In this document: positions 17,332 through 26,092 of the stretch, piece by piece
Layout of the letters: every line of letters starts with the position of its first letter
Numbering within the stretch: the stretch's first letter is position 1
Source of the DNA: Flavobacteriales bacterium
Lineage (GTDB): Bacteria; Bacteroidota; Bacteroidia; Flavobacteriales_F; PHOS-HE28
Assembly: GCA_018057455.1 (NCBI GenBank)
Contig: JAGPDT010000020.1
Coordinates: 1-50,294, forward strand
DNA: 50,294 bases
Direction: 5' to 3'
The notes under the pieces: model-generated
The model's input: the letters and a program-made list of their open reading frames with translations, nothing else
Told to the model about the DNA's origin: nothing
Database searches by the model: none
Made by a program: the position numbers and the translations under genes

Positions 17332-18893
17332 TCACCATTTGAGGAAGGGTAGCACGTAGCTATTGCTTGCCGTGCGAACGCGCACGTGGTACTGTCCACG
17401 GCCCAATTGGGCAATGTTGGATCCTTCATGGTCCGTGTGGATGGCCCGGCGCATCACCGTCCTTCCCAAGGCATCCGTTACCTCCATAGTGGCCGGAAGG
17501 TCCCCGGCAGCCAAGCGGATCCACAAGTGGTCTGTTGCCAGGTTCGGCGCCAGGATCGGTTTGTCATGCTCAGGGGCGTTGAGGTGCGTGGTGGCATCAT
17601 CTCCGAGGTAGCGTACCACGGCCAGGTCACTGTCGAACGCGGAAAGCGCTCCGCCGGCTTCCCCGGCCACCACGATCTTGCCGTCCGGTGCCACGGCGAT
17701 GGCATGGCCGGCATCGCCAGTCGGGTCGATGTTGGTGATGACTGTGCCGCCGGTCCCAAAGGTCTCGTCCGGCCCGCCCTCCGCCGTGTAGCGCGCCACG
17801 AAGAGGTCGCCCGGCTGCACGGACCAGCCGGAGCCGGTATGGCCACACACCAGGATCTTTCCATCGGGGGCGATCGCAAGGTCCTCCCCTTTACAATCCG
17901 CCTCCAGTTCGGTGATGGCAACGCCATTGGTCCCAAAGCTGCCCTCTACGCTGCCATCGGCATGGAAAGCAGCCAAAAAGACCTTGGTATGGCCTGGAAG
18001 CCGATCTCGACATAGCCGGTCACCAGGAATCCGTCACCGGTGGATGCGATGCCGTGGCCGGCGCTCTCCATGTCGCAGCAAAAAGGCAATAGCACGCCGT
18101 TGTCACCGAAGCCGGCCATGAAATCACCATCCGCATCCACGCGGGCAAGCAGGGTGTAGTTGGGCACGGAGTAAAATGCGATCAGGCCGGTGGCCACGAG
18201 GGTGCCGTCGTCCAGCAAGGCGATGTCATGGATGTATTCCTCATCCCCCGGGTAGTCGGTGCAGATCCGTTTGCCGCCGTTGCCAAAGGAGCTGTCCAAG
18301 GTCCCATCGGCGTTGTATCGCAGAAAGAGGATGTCCGCGGTCTGTAGTTGTGTGTAGCCCCCAAGGACGACCTTGCCATCGGGCTGCACCACCATGCCGT
18401 ACACCCGTGTATTCTGGTTGCCCAACGGGGTGCTCACCGTGCCGTTCACACCGAAGCCCAGGTCGGGGATTCCCATGGCATCGGTATGCGCCAGCAGCAC
18501 GATCTCCTGGTAGTTGGTGAGCATCGCGTAGCCCGCCAGGTAGATGCCCCCGCCGGGGCCTTGTGCCAAGGATGTGCCATATGCCTGCCAGCCCACCGGG
18601 AAGAAGGTGTAGCCTCCATCCGTGCCGAAGGCCGTGTCAAGGCTTCCGTCTTCCAGCACATGCGCCATGAACATGACTTGCGCCCCATCATGGTAGGCCG
18701 TGCCTCCGATCAGCAGGGAGTGGTCCGGCAAGGCGATCACATCGCTCACTACATCGGTCTCCGCCATGGGCACGGTTTCCGGATGCAGGACCAGGATGCC
18801 CCCTTCGGCGAAGCATGCGTCCAACGATCCCGGCTGTGCGGTGGCCATGGTGGAGCACAAGGCAAGCAGGGTAATGAAGCTATGTGTTCGCAT
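17332..18893 (-). pseudogene. Delta-60 repeat protein with T9SS domain, split by a frameshift
   Basis: Two overlapping frames encode one protein of about 520 residues. The upstream part (18893 to about 17975) has a signal peptide (MRTHSFITLLALCSTMATAQ) and repeated delta-60-type blades with motifs like DGSLDTAFGTDG, DGKVVLGGY, NADGTLDSSFGNGGK. The frame ends early at 17946 after a garbled tail. The downstream part (17976 to 17332) continues directly with FHADGSVEGSFGTNG, more blades and a C-terminal sorting domain ending VLPFLKW. Around 17985-17995 one extra A in the coding strand (CCAAGG to CCAAAGG) would restore ...AIPKVFLAAFHADG. This may be a true pseudogene or a sequencing error. Intact relatives are secreted beta-propeller-like proteins. 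Confidence 0.8.
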
Positions 18894-19074
18894 GGACGGT
18901 AGTTTGGGTCGAAAAGATAACGTGCCGGGGCCCAATGAAATCAGCCTATGGGGCCTGGGCCGTCCGGTGAGGGCTCACGTCGGCTCTTCATCCCACCGGG
19001 CGGCTCCATGCGGCCCTGCCGCGAAGATGATCCCGCCAAGGCCCTAACTTTAGGCTACCTAAGGGATGTGCATC

Positions 19075-20574
19075 ATGGATCGATCACTGCTCCCGGCCAC
19101 GTTCGCCCTGCTCACCGCATGCGGCGCCACCGCCCAGTACCAGAACGTGCAACTCTCCGATGCCACGCGCATCCGGTGCACGCGTTGGGGTGCCGACCAG
19201 GCCTACATGGCCGTCGAACGGAGGTTCGCCTTCGATAGCAGCTATGTGGAGTTCCTCCAGGCCGACGCCGGTTGGACCATCACACCGCTCTCTTCCCGCC
19301 GGTTCGCCCAGCCCTTGGGTTTCCTCTTCGATGCCGTGGGCACCGGTGACGGCATGCTGTGCACCGGGGTGTTGTCCTACCTCTCCACGCCGTACATGTA
19401 CAAGGTGGACAACGACGGCTCCATGGGCTGGGCGCGTAGCCTTGTTGGCATGGCACATGCCCAGACCCGTATTGCCAAGCTCTTCGCCAACGGCACTGCA
19501 TGGTATGGCTATACCAATGCGGATGGTTTCTTCGGTTCGGGCATGTACCGGGTGCAAGGTGATGCCGCCGGCAGCGCGTTCAGCATCCGGGAGATCACCG
19601 TGGCCAATTTGATCTTCCGCTTCTACGAGGGCGTTACGGCCGGGAGTGGGGACAGCCATGTGCTGTGCGGTGCCGGCATGCTCACGGGCGGCGGCGCCAT
19701 CGAGGCGCTGCTGGGGCATTGCGACGGATCCGGTGCCACCTGGATGAAGCAGTACAGCGTGTCGTCTGCGGCAGGCGCCGAGGAAGCCTTGGCGGTATGC
19801 CGCACGGTAGCGGGGGGCTACGCCTGCGTGATCAACGCACCGGAGGGGACCGCCATGACGGCGGGCCACCTGTTGCGCACCGATGCCGCCGGCAATGTGC
19901 TGGGCTGCACCAAGATCGCCCGGCCATCGGGCATCTATCTCACGGCGGTCACCACGCTCGATGACGGCTCGTTGCTGGCCGCAGGTGCCACCAATGCCGG
20001 TACCGGCATGCTCTTCAAGTTCTCGCCCGCGGGGACCTTGCTCTGGTCCCGGGCCTGCACCAATTGCATCTACAACACCATCAATGCCTTCTACCGCAAC
20101 GGTAACAACGACCTCTTCGCGCTGGGACCGAACACCATTTTCGGCCTCGGCCCTGATGGCTTGGCCTGCAACTTCAGTGACGTGGCGGACGTGGTCTCCT
20201 CATCCGTCAGCCCCGTGGTCGCCGACATGGCCCCGGTGAACAACCTTTCGCCAGCGGTATCCACGGCACCGCTCACGCTGTTCGAGCGTACGCCGGTGAA
20301 CACATCCAGCCCGGTCTGCGAGGGCACTGCCGTTGCTGAACCGGGCGCCCGCCAAGCGATCGTGGCCTGGCCCGTACCTACGGGAGGCGTGGTGCACTTG
20401 GGAAACCCTGGCCAGGTGGGCCCAAGGGAAGAAGTGGTGATGCGCGATGCCTCGGGCCGGGTGGTCTTCCGGGGGCACTATGCCGAAGGCATCGACCTGG
20501 GGGCCCTGGCTCCCGGCGTCTATACCGGTGAACTGCCCCGTACGGGCCTGTTCTTCCGATCGGTGAGGATGTAG
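19075..20574 (+). CDS. Secreted protein with T9SS-like C-terminal domain, function unknown
   Basis: A 499-residue protein with a signal peptide (MDRSLLPATFALLTACGATA). The body repeats blade-like segments of the kind LRTDAAGNVLGCTKIAR, TTLDDGSLLAAGATN, FKFSPAGTLLWSRAC, which resemble propeller proteins that log events (a family widespread in this phylum). The C-terminal 70 residues (VAWPVPTGGVVHLGNPGQ...GALAPGVYTGELPRTGLFFRSVRM) look like a type IX sorting domain. The start at 19075 is preferred over 19066 because it gives a cleaner signal. A -7-like TAACTTTA lies at 19045-19052. It is divergent from the delta-60 gene. Confidence 0.8.
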   Translation: MDRSLLPATFALLTACGATAQYQNVQLSDATRIRCTRWGADQAYMAVERRFAFDSSYVEFLQADAGWTITPLSSRRFAQPLGFLFDAVGTGDGMLCTGVLSYLSTPYMYKVDNDGSMGWARSLVGMAHAQTRIAKLFANGTAWYGYTNADGFFGSGMYRVQGDAAGSAFSIREITVANLIFRFYEGVTAGSGDSHVLCGAGMLTGGGAIEALLGHCDGSGATWMKQYSVSSAAGAEEALAVCRTVAGGYACVINAPEGTAMTAGHLLRTDAAGNVLGCTKIARPSGIYLTAVTTLDDGSLLAAGATNAGTGMLFKFSPAGTLLWSRACTNCIYNTINAFYRNGNNDLFALGPNTIFGLGPDGLACNFSDVADVVSSSVSPVVADMAPVNNLSPAVSTAPLTLFERTPVNTSSPVCEGTAVAEPGARQAIVAWPVPTGGVVHLGNPGQVGPREEVVMRDASGRVVFRGHYAEGIDLGALAPGVYTGELPRTGLFFRSVRM

Positions 20575-20604
20575 CGTACGGGGCAACACCAGGCGCTTGG
20601 CCTG

Positions 20605-22416
20605 TTACACCATGTAATAGTAGGCTTCCTGGCTTTTGCCTTTCAGGCCCGCGCAATGCGGGCAGTTGTTCTCCTCGCCCAGCAGTTCATAGGCCCGCTG
20701 CACGGCCGCCAGCGTACTGCTGAAACGCAGCTTCTGCTCACGGAAGACCTCGCTTTCCTGCATGTTGAAGCGGGTACGCTCCAAGGCTTGGTACAGGTCG
20801 TCGCGTACGCCGCAGAGCATCACATGCACGCCTGCGGCCTCCCAATGCTCCACCTGGTCGGACAGCATGTGCATGCACACCGCATCGGGGTTGCGGATCC
20901 GTTTCATGCGCAACACCAGCACTTTCGCCCCGCCTTTCAAGCGTTCATCAATGGTGTGCAAGTGCTTTTCCAGGGTGCTGGCACTGCCGAAGAACATCTC
21001 GCCTTCCAATCCGAACATGAGGATGCTGCTGCACTCGGGATCTTCCGGCCGCCGTTCGGCCAGCACGCGGTTGCTGCTGATGCTGAACTCGGTGAGCAAC
21101 ATGCGCCCGGCGCGTGGCACGGCCAGCATGAAGGACAGGAACACCCCGATGAGGATGCAGAACTCGATGGAGATGAACACCGCTGAGAACGCCGTTGCGA
21201 TCACGATGCCGGCATCGAAGTGGGAGGCGCGGACATGGTAGATCAACGACGCGGGATCGATCATCCGAACGGCCGTCATGATCAGGATCCCGGCCAGGCA
21301 AGCTTTGGGGATGTACTGGGCCAACGGGGCGAACAGGAGCACGATCGCGGCAACGGCAACCGCGGAGAACACCCCGGACCATTGGGTGATGGCACCGGCC
21401 TGGGTGTTGATGGCCGAGCGGGTAAGGGAACCTGAGCCCGGTATGCACTGGAAGAACCCACCGCCCATGTTGGCCAATCCCTCGCTCAGGCATTGCTGGT
21501 TCAGGTCCAGTTGTTGGCGCTTGGCGCTGGCGATGGACTTGGCCATGGCAATGGCTTCCAACAGGCCCAACGTGGCTATGGCCAGTGCCGATGGGGCGAT
21601 CTCCTTGATGAAGACCCATTCCGTGTGCGGGAAATGGAAGGATGGAAGGGAGGCGGGGATGGTGCCTACCACGCCAACCCCTTCCAGGCCCAATAACGCC
21701 GTGATGGCCGAAACACTGATCACCGTGATGAGCAGCTCCGGGAGGAGGGGGAAGTGCAACCGCTGCTTGGCCCAGCGCAGGCCAAGTACCAAGGCAATGG
21801 AGGCCAGGCCCACCCACAAGGTGTACAGGTGCACATCGCCCCCCTCGGTCATGCTGCGCCAGAATCGCATGAGGAAATGATCGTGCACGCCGCCCATGGC
21901 CTTTTTGCCAAGGAGGTTCTTCATCTGGTCGATCACCAGCAGAAGCGAAGCCCCTACCGTGAAGCCAACGATCACCGAATGCGAGATGTATTTGGTGATG
22001 TCGCCCAGCCGGAGCAGGGCGATCGCCGTTTGTATGCAGCCGATCAACAGCGACATCACGATGATGGTGTTGATCTTGTCCCCCGGGTCGGCAATGGCGG
22101 CGGTCACGCTCAGCACGGCAATGGAGATCGCGTTCGTGGGCCCGTTGATCAGCTGTCGGCTGGAGTCGAAGAAGGCCCCGATCGCGGTCATCACGATCGC
22201 CGTGTAGAGGCCATATTGCGGGGGCACCCCGGCTACCAGCGCATAGGCCATGGCCTGCGGCACCGCCACCGCTGCCACCGTCAGCCCGGCCAGCAGGTCC
22301 GCACGGGCGGCCGCACCGGAATATTTCAACAGGCTGTCCAGCGCGGGGAAATACCGCAGCCATCCTTGGGGGAAAGTGCGTAACCGGTCCAGCGGAGGAG
22401 ATGAGGTTGATGGCAT
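20605..22416 (-). CDS. SulP-family anion permease with STAS domain
   Basis: A 603-residue inner-membrane transporter. Residues about 35-430 contain the SulP transmembrane domain: conserved AVAVPQAMAYALVAGVPPQYGLYT near helix 1 (given here in two motifs, AVAVPQAMAY and GVPPQYGLY), PTNAISIAV, and QCIPGSGSLTRSAIN. Residues about 450-560 form a cytoplasmic STAS domain (SSILMFGLEGEMFFGSASTL, then VLRMKRIRNPDA). The family moves sulfate, bicarbonate or other anions; the substrate is not readable here. The extreme C-terminus has an extra NNCPHCAG segment with a CxxC pair, uncommon in this family, which might bind metal or respond to redox. The start MPSTSSPPLDRL is chosen because the longer frame lacks family similarity. 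A -7-like TATTATTG (22457-22464, minus strand) lies upstream. Confidence 0.92.
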   Translation of the reverse strand: MPSTSSPPLDRLRTFPQGWLRYFPALDSLLKYSGAAARADLLAGLTVAAVAVPQAMAYALVAGVPPQYGLYTAIVMTAIGAFFDSSRQLINGPTNAISIAVLSVTAAIADPGDKINTIIVMSLLIGCIQTAIALLRLGDITKYISHSVIVGFTVGASLLLVIDQMKNLLGKKAMGGVHDHFLMRFWRSMTEGGDVHLYTLWVGLASIALVLGLRWAKQRLHFPLLPELLITVISVSAITALLGLEGVGVVGTIPASLPSFHFPHTEWVFIKEIAPSALAIATLGLLEAIAMAKSIASAKRQQLDLNQQCLSEGLANMGGGFFQCIPGSGSLTRSAINTQAGAITQWSGVFSAVAVAAIVLLFAPLAQYIPKACLAGILIMTAVRMIDPASLIYHVRASHFDAGIVIATAFSAVFISIEFCILIGVFLSFMLAVPRAGRMLLTEFSISSNRVLAERRPEDPECSSILMFGLEGEMFFGSASTLEKHLHTIDERLKGGAKVLVLRMKRIRNPDAVCMHMLSDQVEHWEAAGVHVMLCGVRDDLYQALERTRFNMQESEVFREQKLRFSSTLAAVQRAYELLGEENNCPHCAGLKGKSQEAYYYMV

Positions 22417-22998
22417 AGGAGGCGGGCGCCAGGGCAACGGGGCCTTGGCGAAGCGACAATAATACGTTCGGCCCGGCTGTCTGGTTCGGCACGCGAGAGG
22501 GAAGATCCGAGTGGCGGGGGGCGACCCCACTTGATCACCGGCATAGCCGGCTTCAGCGTGCCCTCCTGCCGCCCCCGGCCATGGCGCCACCATCCTGGGC
22601 AAGCCGAAGCTGCAGGGCGCGGAGTAGGTGGTGGGAATGACCTGCTGAACGGCCAGCCCGGCCAATTTCCCTGGGCAGATGTTGATTTTGGGCTTCGCGG
22701 TGGGGCCGATGCCCGTCACAGGGGTGAGGAGCCGGGTTGCGCAATCGACGCTGCTGGACGGGCCGCAAACGCACCTTCATCAGCATCCACTGAAGTCCAT
22801 GGGAACAGCACGGGCGGAATGGGCGAATGAACTTGTGGGCCGGGGCCGGCATTCGTTGTCCGGTAGATCCGTGCCCGATGATCCCGGCGGGCCTGCTGTT
22901 TCCGGCGCGACATCCATGAAGAGGTGCACGCTGGCTCCGGTCTGCCTGCCGAAAATGCCGGTTTGGGCCTTGTGTGGCCGGTGTTCCAGGGGGGAGGG
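22417..22998. other. 582-base gap upstream of the SulP gene
   Basis: It separates two minus-strand genes. It holds the probable SulP promoter near 22457-22464. I see no credible protein, RNA gene or repeat in the rest; open frames here have arginine/proline-rich shadow composition. Confidence 0.4.
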
Positions 22999-23643
22999 TC
23001 AATTCCGTCGATGCAGGTAGAGCTCCGGCGGGTCTGCGCAGAAATTGGGGCACGGCTCGGAGAGGACCCGGTCCTCATACGTGCCCACCGCCCGCGCTTT
23101 GCCCATGGATATTTTCACGGGGATCAGTTGGAACGTGTTCGTGCCGTCGGCCATCCGCATCACTGCCAGGCCAATCCCATTGCACTCATGAAGCACCAGC
23201 ATGCGCGCCAGTACCGGTTCCGGGCAGTCCATGCTCCAGGTGGGGCTGCCCTTGTATGTGGCATGGACCACCACCTGTTGAGCCGTCGGCTCGTCCAACC
23301 GGTCCAATGTGGTCCTGGATCCGTTCATGGCCTTGTACCTGCGGAACAGTGTGGAGCCGTTCTCCGGCACATGCCGCCGGGCACTGTCCACCGCCACCAT
23401 CGCCGCGCTCAGGCTTCCTGCATCCGTGGTGGCCAAATAGAACCGCACGGCCCTCGCAGGCGCCGGACGGCCGGCTTCATTCACGCTGGCTTCATCAAAG
23501 TAGGCGATCATGGGCGGGGCGGCTTGCAGGTCAGGTGGGCGTAGCGTATGGATGGACCACGCCACCGCGATGCCGATCAACCCGCCGCCCACGAAGAGCA
23601 GCATGGCCATCCGGAGGCTCAATTTGGAACGCTTGATCACCAT
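22999..23643 (-). CDS. Membrane-anchored protein of unknown function
   Basis: A 214-residue protein with a basic N-terminus and one membrane helix (about 11-30, MAMLLFVGGGLIGIAVAW). The remainder is predicted outside the cytoplasm and contains MIAYFDEASVNEAGR, VRFYLATTDAGSLSAAM and a cysteine-containing tail (EPCPNFCADPPELYLH). I do not recognise the family. A -7-like TACATTCG (23666-23673, minus strand) lies about 25 bases upstream of the start, supporting it. It is divergent from the adenylate cyclase gene, 95 bases away. Confidence 0.7.
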   Translation of the reverse strand: MVIKRSKLSLRMAMLLFVGGGLIGIAVAWSIHTLRPPDLQAAPPMIAYFDEASVNEAGRPAPARAVRFYLATTDAGSLSAAMVAVDSARRHVPENGSTLFRRYKAMNGSRTTLDRLDEPTAQQVVVHATYKGSPTWSMDCPEPVLARMLVLHECNGIGLAVMRMADGTNTFQLIPVKISMGKARAVGTYEDRVLSEPCPNFCADPPELYLHRRN

Positions 23644-23738
23644 GTTGGTGGGGGATTTGGCCCATCGAATGTAAATACATCCTCCAGTTCAACATCCATC
23701 GGGGCGCAGTGCTATCTTTCTTTCCATATTGGCAAGGA

Positions 23739-25595
23739 ATGAACACCTTCGGAAGGAAGCTGGTGTTGCTGATGCTCTTGGCGGCGATGCACCCCTCTGC
23801 AGGGGCATCAGTCCTTGCAGGCCAGGTGGGCACGCCGCTCTCCCACGCCGTGGACGGGCCGGATGACCACAGGGCCGTTGGCAGCCCCGCCAGGGCGGAC
23901 ACCACCCTGGCCGATACCCTATCATCGGCGGAGACCTTGGTGAAGGACAGCCGCGCCAAACAGCTCAAGGGCGATTTTTTTGGTGCCATTGCCGATCTGT
24001 ACAAGGCGCTGCGGATCTACGAAACAGTGCAAGACCAGGACGGCATGGCCGAGGTGTACAACGCGATCGGCACCATCCACCACTACGATCACAATTACAA
24101 ACAAGCCCGGTCCTTCTATGATCGCAGCCTGAAGATCCGGCAACAACAAGGCCGCAAACAGGAAATCGCCATCCTGTACGGCAACATCGGAAGCTTGTTG
24201 GAGGTGATGGGCCATCCGGACAGTGCCTTGGCCTACCACCGGAGGAACCTGCAGCTCCGCCGGCAACAGGGCGCGGGGCCATGGTTGGCCATTTGCTACG
24301 CCAACTTGGGGGCCTGTTATGGCAAATTGGGCCAACGCGACAGCGCGCTGCACTACCTCCGGCACAGCTTGGAACTGGTGCGTACTTCCGGCGGGCCCAG
24401 GCTCCGCGGCAGTGTGCTGGCCATGCTGGGCCAGGCGGAGTTGGAAGGCGGGGCGTTCACCCATGCGGTGGGGCACTGCGAAGAAGCCTTGAAGCTGGCC
24501 CGGCAGACCGGTGCCTTGCCCGGTGTGGAAGCAGGCTTGGATTGCCTGTACCAGGCCTATTCCGCCATGGACCGGCCACGCCAAGCCCTGGCAACGCTAC
24601 AGGAACTGGTGGCCGTGCGCGACAGCATGTTCGGAAAGGAGCGCACCAAGGGCTTGTTGAAGGTGGAATTGGATTACGCCCATGAGCGGCAGCACTTCGC
24701 CGACAGCCTGGTGGCCGTGGACCAGGAGCGCAAGGCGCAGTTCGCCTACTTGCAGGGATTGCTCAAGGAGCGCAACCAGAAACGACTGCTCTTCCTTGCC
24801 GCATTGGCCGTCGTGGGCGTGGCTTTCGCCTTGTGGAGCCGGTTGCGGTTCATGCAGCGTTCACGCAACCGCATCCGGCACGAAATGGACCGCAGCGAAG
24901 CTTTGTTGCTCAACATCCTGCCCCGCCCGATCGCGGTGGAACTCAAACGCAATGGACGGGTCGTAGCGCGGGAAATTGCCGGGGTTTCGATCTTGTTCAC
25001 TGACTTCCATGAGTTCACCAAGCTCAGCGAACGCATGTCCGCCCAGGATCTTGTGGAGGGGATCGACGTGTGCTATCGTGCGTTTGACGACATTGCCTCA
25101 CGCCATGGGCTGGAAAAGATCAAGACCATCGGCGATGCGTACATGTGTGCAGGGGGGCTGCCTGCACCTCAGCAAGGCAGCGTGCGCAGCACCGTGCTGG
25201 CGGCCTTGGACATGCAGGCATGGATCTCCGGCCATTGCCAGGAGCGCGAACGCATGGGGCGGCCCGGGTTCCGCATGCGGGCGGGGATCCATACGGGCAC
25301 GGTGGTGGCGGGCGTGGTGGGCCAGGCCAAGTTCCAGTACGACGTGTGGGGCGATACCGTGAACACCGCTGCGCGGTTCGTGTCGGCAGGGGAGGTGGGT
25401 GAAGTGAATGTCAGTGAAGTCACCCGCTCACGGCTGCACGGCGATGCCGATTTCACGTTCATCGCCCGTGGAAAGATCATGGCCAAAGGCAAAGGCGAGA
25501 TGGAGATGTTCTTCGTGCGGTTGGCTGCCGCGGACCCGCCAGGCAACGGCGATGGGCAGGCCGGCCGGCTGGCCTCCGTGTCCCGCGGTGGTTGA
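23739..25595 (+). CDS. TPR-containing class III adenylate cyclase
   Basis: A 618-residue protein. Signal peptide about 1-25; extracytoplasmic TPR region about 60-310 with several 40-residue repeats (for example AEVYNAIGTIHHYDHNYKQA, AICYANLGACYGKLGQ); one membrane helix about 350-368; then a cytoplasmic class III cyclase domain (about 408-600). Metal aspartates are present (Asp422 in FTDFHEF, Asp466 in TIGDAYM), as are the transition-state Asn and Arg (VNTAAR). The purine-selecting pair is Lys (EKIKTIGD) and Asp (QYDVWGD), the adenylate-cyclase combination. Predicted role: turning a periplasmic protein-protein signal sensed by TPRs into cAMP. The start at 23739 is preferred over 23709 because it begins the signal peptide. 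A -7-like TATCTTTC (23712-23719) lies 19 bases upstream. Confidence 0.9.
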   Translation: MNTFGRKLVLLMLLAAMHPSAGASVLAGQVGTPLSHAVDGPDDHRAVGSPARADTTLADTLSSAETLVKDSRAKQLKGDFFGAIADLYKALRIYETVQDQDGMAEVYNAIGTIHHYDHNYKQARSFYDRSLKIRQQQGRKQEIAILYGNIGSLLEVMGHPDSALAYHRRNLQLRRQQGAGPWLAICYANLGACYGKLGQRDSALHYLRHSLELVRTSGGPRLRGSVLAMLGQAELEGGAFTHAVGHCEEALKLARQTGALPGVEAGLDCLYQAYSAMDRPRQALATLQELVAVRDSMFGKERTKGLLKVELDYAHERQHFADSLVAVDQERKAQFAYLQGLLKERNQKRLLFLAALAVVGVAFALWSRLRFMQRSRNRIRHEMDRSEALLLNILPRPIAVELKRNGRVVAREIAGVSILFTDFHEFTKLSERMSAQDLVEGIDVCYRAFDDIASRHGLEKIKTIGDAYMCAGGLPAPQQGSVRSTVLAALDMQAWISGHCQERERMGRPGFRMRAGIHTGTVVAGVVGQAKFQYDVWGDTVNTAARFVSAGEVGEVNVSEVTRSRLHGDADFTFIARGKIMAKGKGEMEMFFVRLAAADPPGNGDGQAGRLASVSRGG

Positions 25596-25662
25596 CCTGG
25601 TGAGGTGTGCAAGCTGCTGAGACCTTTGAAAGGGGCGCAAGCCAAGCCCACTATTGCTTTCA

Positions 25663-25697
25663 CGGCAGGGCGATCATCACGTGCCCGGGACTGGACT
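25663..25697 (-). repeat. Diverged copy of tRNA-Leu 3' end plus downstream flank
   Basis: These 35 bases match 25949-25983 with two mismatches. The match covers the 3' acceptor/T-arm end of the tRNA-Leu gene and the first arm of its terminator. The rest of the tRNA is missing. Confidence 0.75.
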
Positions 25698-25760
25698 TCC
25701 CGCATCTTCGCAAGCTCCGTGCGGGATGAACTTCCCGCCGGTGGCTTTCCTCCGGAAAGC

Positions 25761-25790
25761 GGAAAGGCTCCGCATGAGCGGAGCCTTTCC
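25761..25790. terminator. Strong bidirectional hairpin
   Basis: GGAAAGGCTCCGC-ATGA-GCGGAGCCTTTCC is a perfect 13-base stem with a four-base loop. Both sides carry short A/T-containing ends inside the stem. It is probably a terminator left from a tRNA-like unit, since a tRNA 3'-end copy sits just upstream on the minus strand. Confidence 0.55.
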
Positions 25791-25801
25791 GGTCACCTTC
25801 G

Positions 25802-25818
25802 GTGCCCAGGACTGGACT
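25802..25818 (-). repeat. Short copy of tRNA-Leu 3' end
   Basis: GTGCCCAGGACTGGACT is identical to 25967-25983, the 3' end of the tRNA-Leu gene plus one flanking base. The remaining tRNA body is not recognisable beyond it. Confidence 0.7.
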
Positions 25819-25854
25819 GGCTTCGCCGGACCAGGTTTAGCCGTGGAGTGGATC

Positions 25855-25885
25855 GCCCTGACGCTTCGCGTCACGCGGGCTTTTT
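25855..25885 (+). terminator. Terminator-like hairpin with T run
   Basis: GCCC-TGACGC-TTC-GCGTCA-CGC-GGGC followed by TTTTT. The inner stem is six pairs and the outer four, with a three-base bulge. On the plus strand the nearest gene is the cyclase 260 bases upstream, so it may end that transcript or be a relic. Confidence 0.45.
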
Positions 25886-25928
25886 CATACGCCGCTTCGC
25901 CCAAGCCTTGCTTGGCTCGCTGCGCACG

Positions 25929-25957
25929 AAAAAGCCCTGCCGCGTTCGCGGCAGGGC
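25929..25957 (-). terminator. Terminator of tRNA-Leu
   Basis: Read on the minus strand, GCCCTGCCGC and its complement form a stem of at least ten pairs with a four-base loop, followed by TTTTT. It begins 10 bases after the tRNA 3' end. Confidence 0.8.
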
Positions 25958-25967
25958 GATCATCAAG

Positions 25968-26052
25968 TGCCCAGGACTGGACTCGAACCAGCACAGCCTT
26001 TCGGCCACTACCCCCTCAAAGTAGCGTGTCTACCAATTTCACCACCTGGGCA
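25968..26052 (-). tRNA. tRNA-Leu (anticodon GAG)
   Basis: The minus strand reads GCCCAGG ... CCTGGGC-A, a perfect seven-pair acceptor stem with discriminator A. The D-arm has the leucine-type AATTGGTAGACACG. The anticodon stem CTACT/GGTAG encloses TTGAGGG, giving anticodon GAG. The long variable arm (TGGCCGAAAGGCTG) marks a class II tRNA. The T-arm GGTTCGAGTCC is standard. No CCA is encoded. 85 bases. Confidence 0.93.
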
Positions 26053-26092
26053 AGGGGCCGCAAATATAGCCGCCTGCATCATTGGTTGAACA

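Larger units (their letters stand above)
25596..25928. other. Non-coding stretch with hairpins and tRNA-Leu 3'-end copies
   Basis: No gene is visible in these 333 bases. They contain two partial copies of the 3' end of the nearby tRNA-Leu (25663-25697 and 25802-25818) and two strong hairpins (25761-25790, 25855-25885). The pattern suggests decayed tRNA-plus-terminator units or old attachment-site duplications. Confidence 0.6.

Noticed and set aside
25596-25960. Possible CRISPR-like repeats near the tRNA
   Set aside because: Only three unevenly spaced, unequal copies of a tRNA 3' end; no regular spacers and no cas genes.
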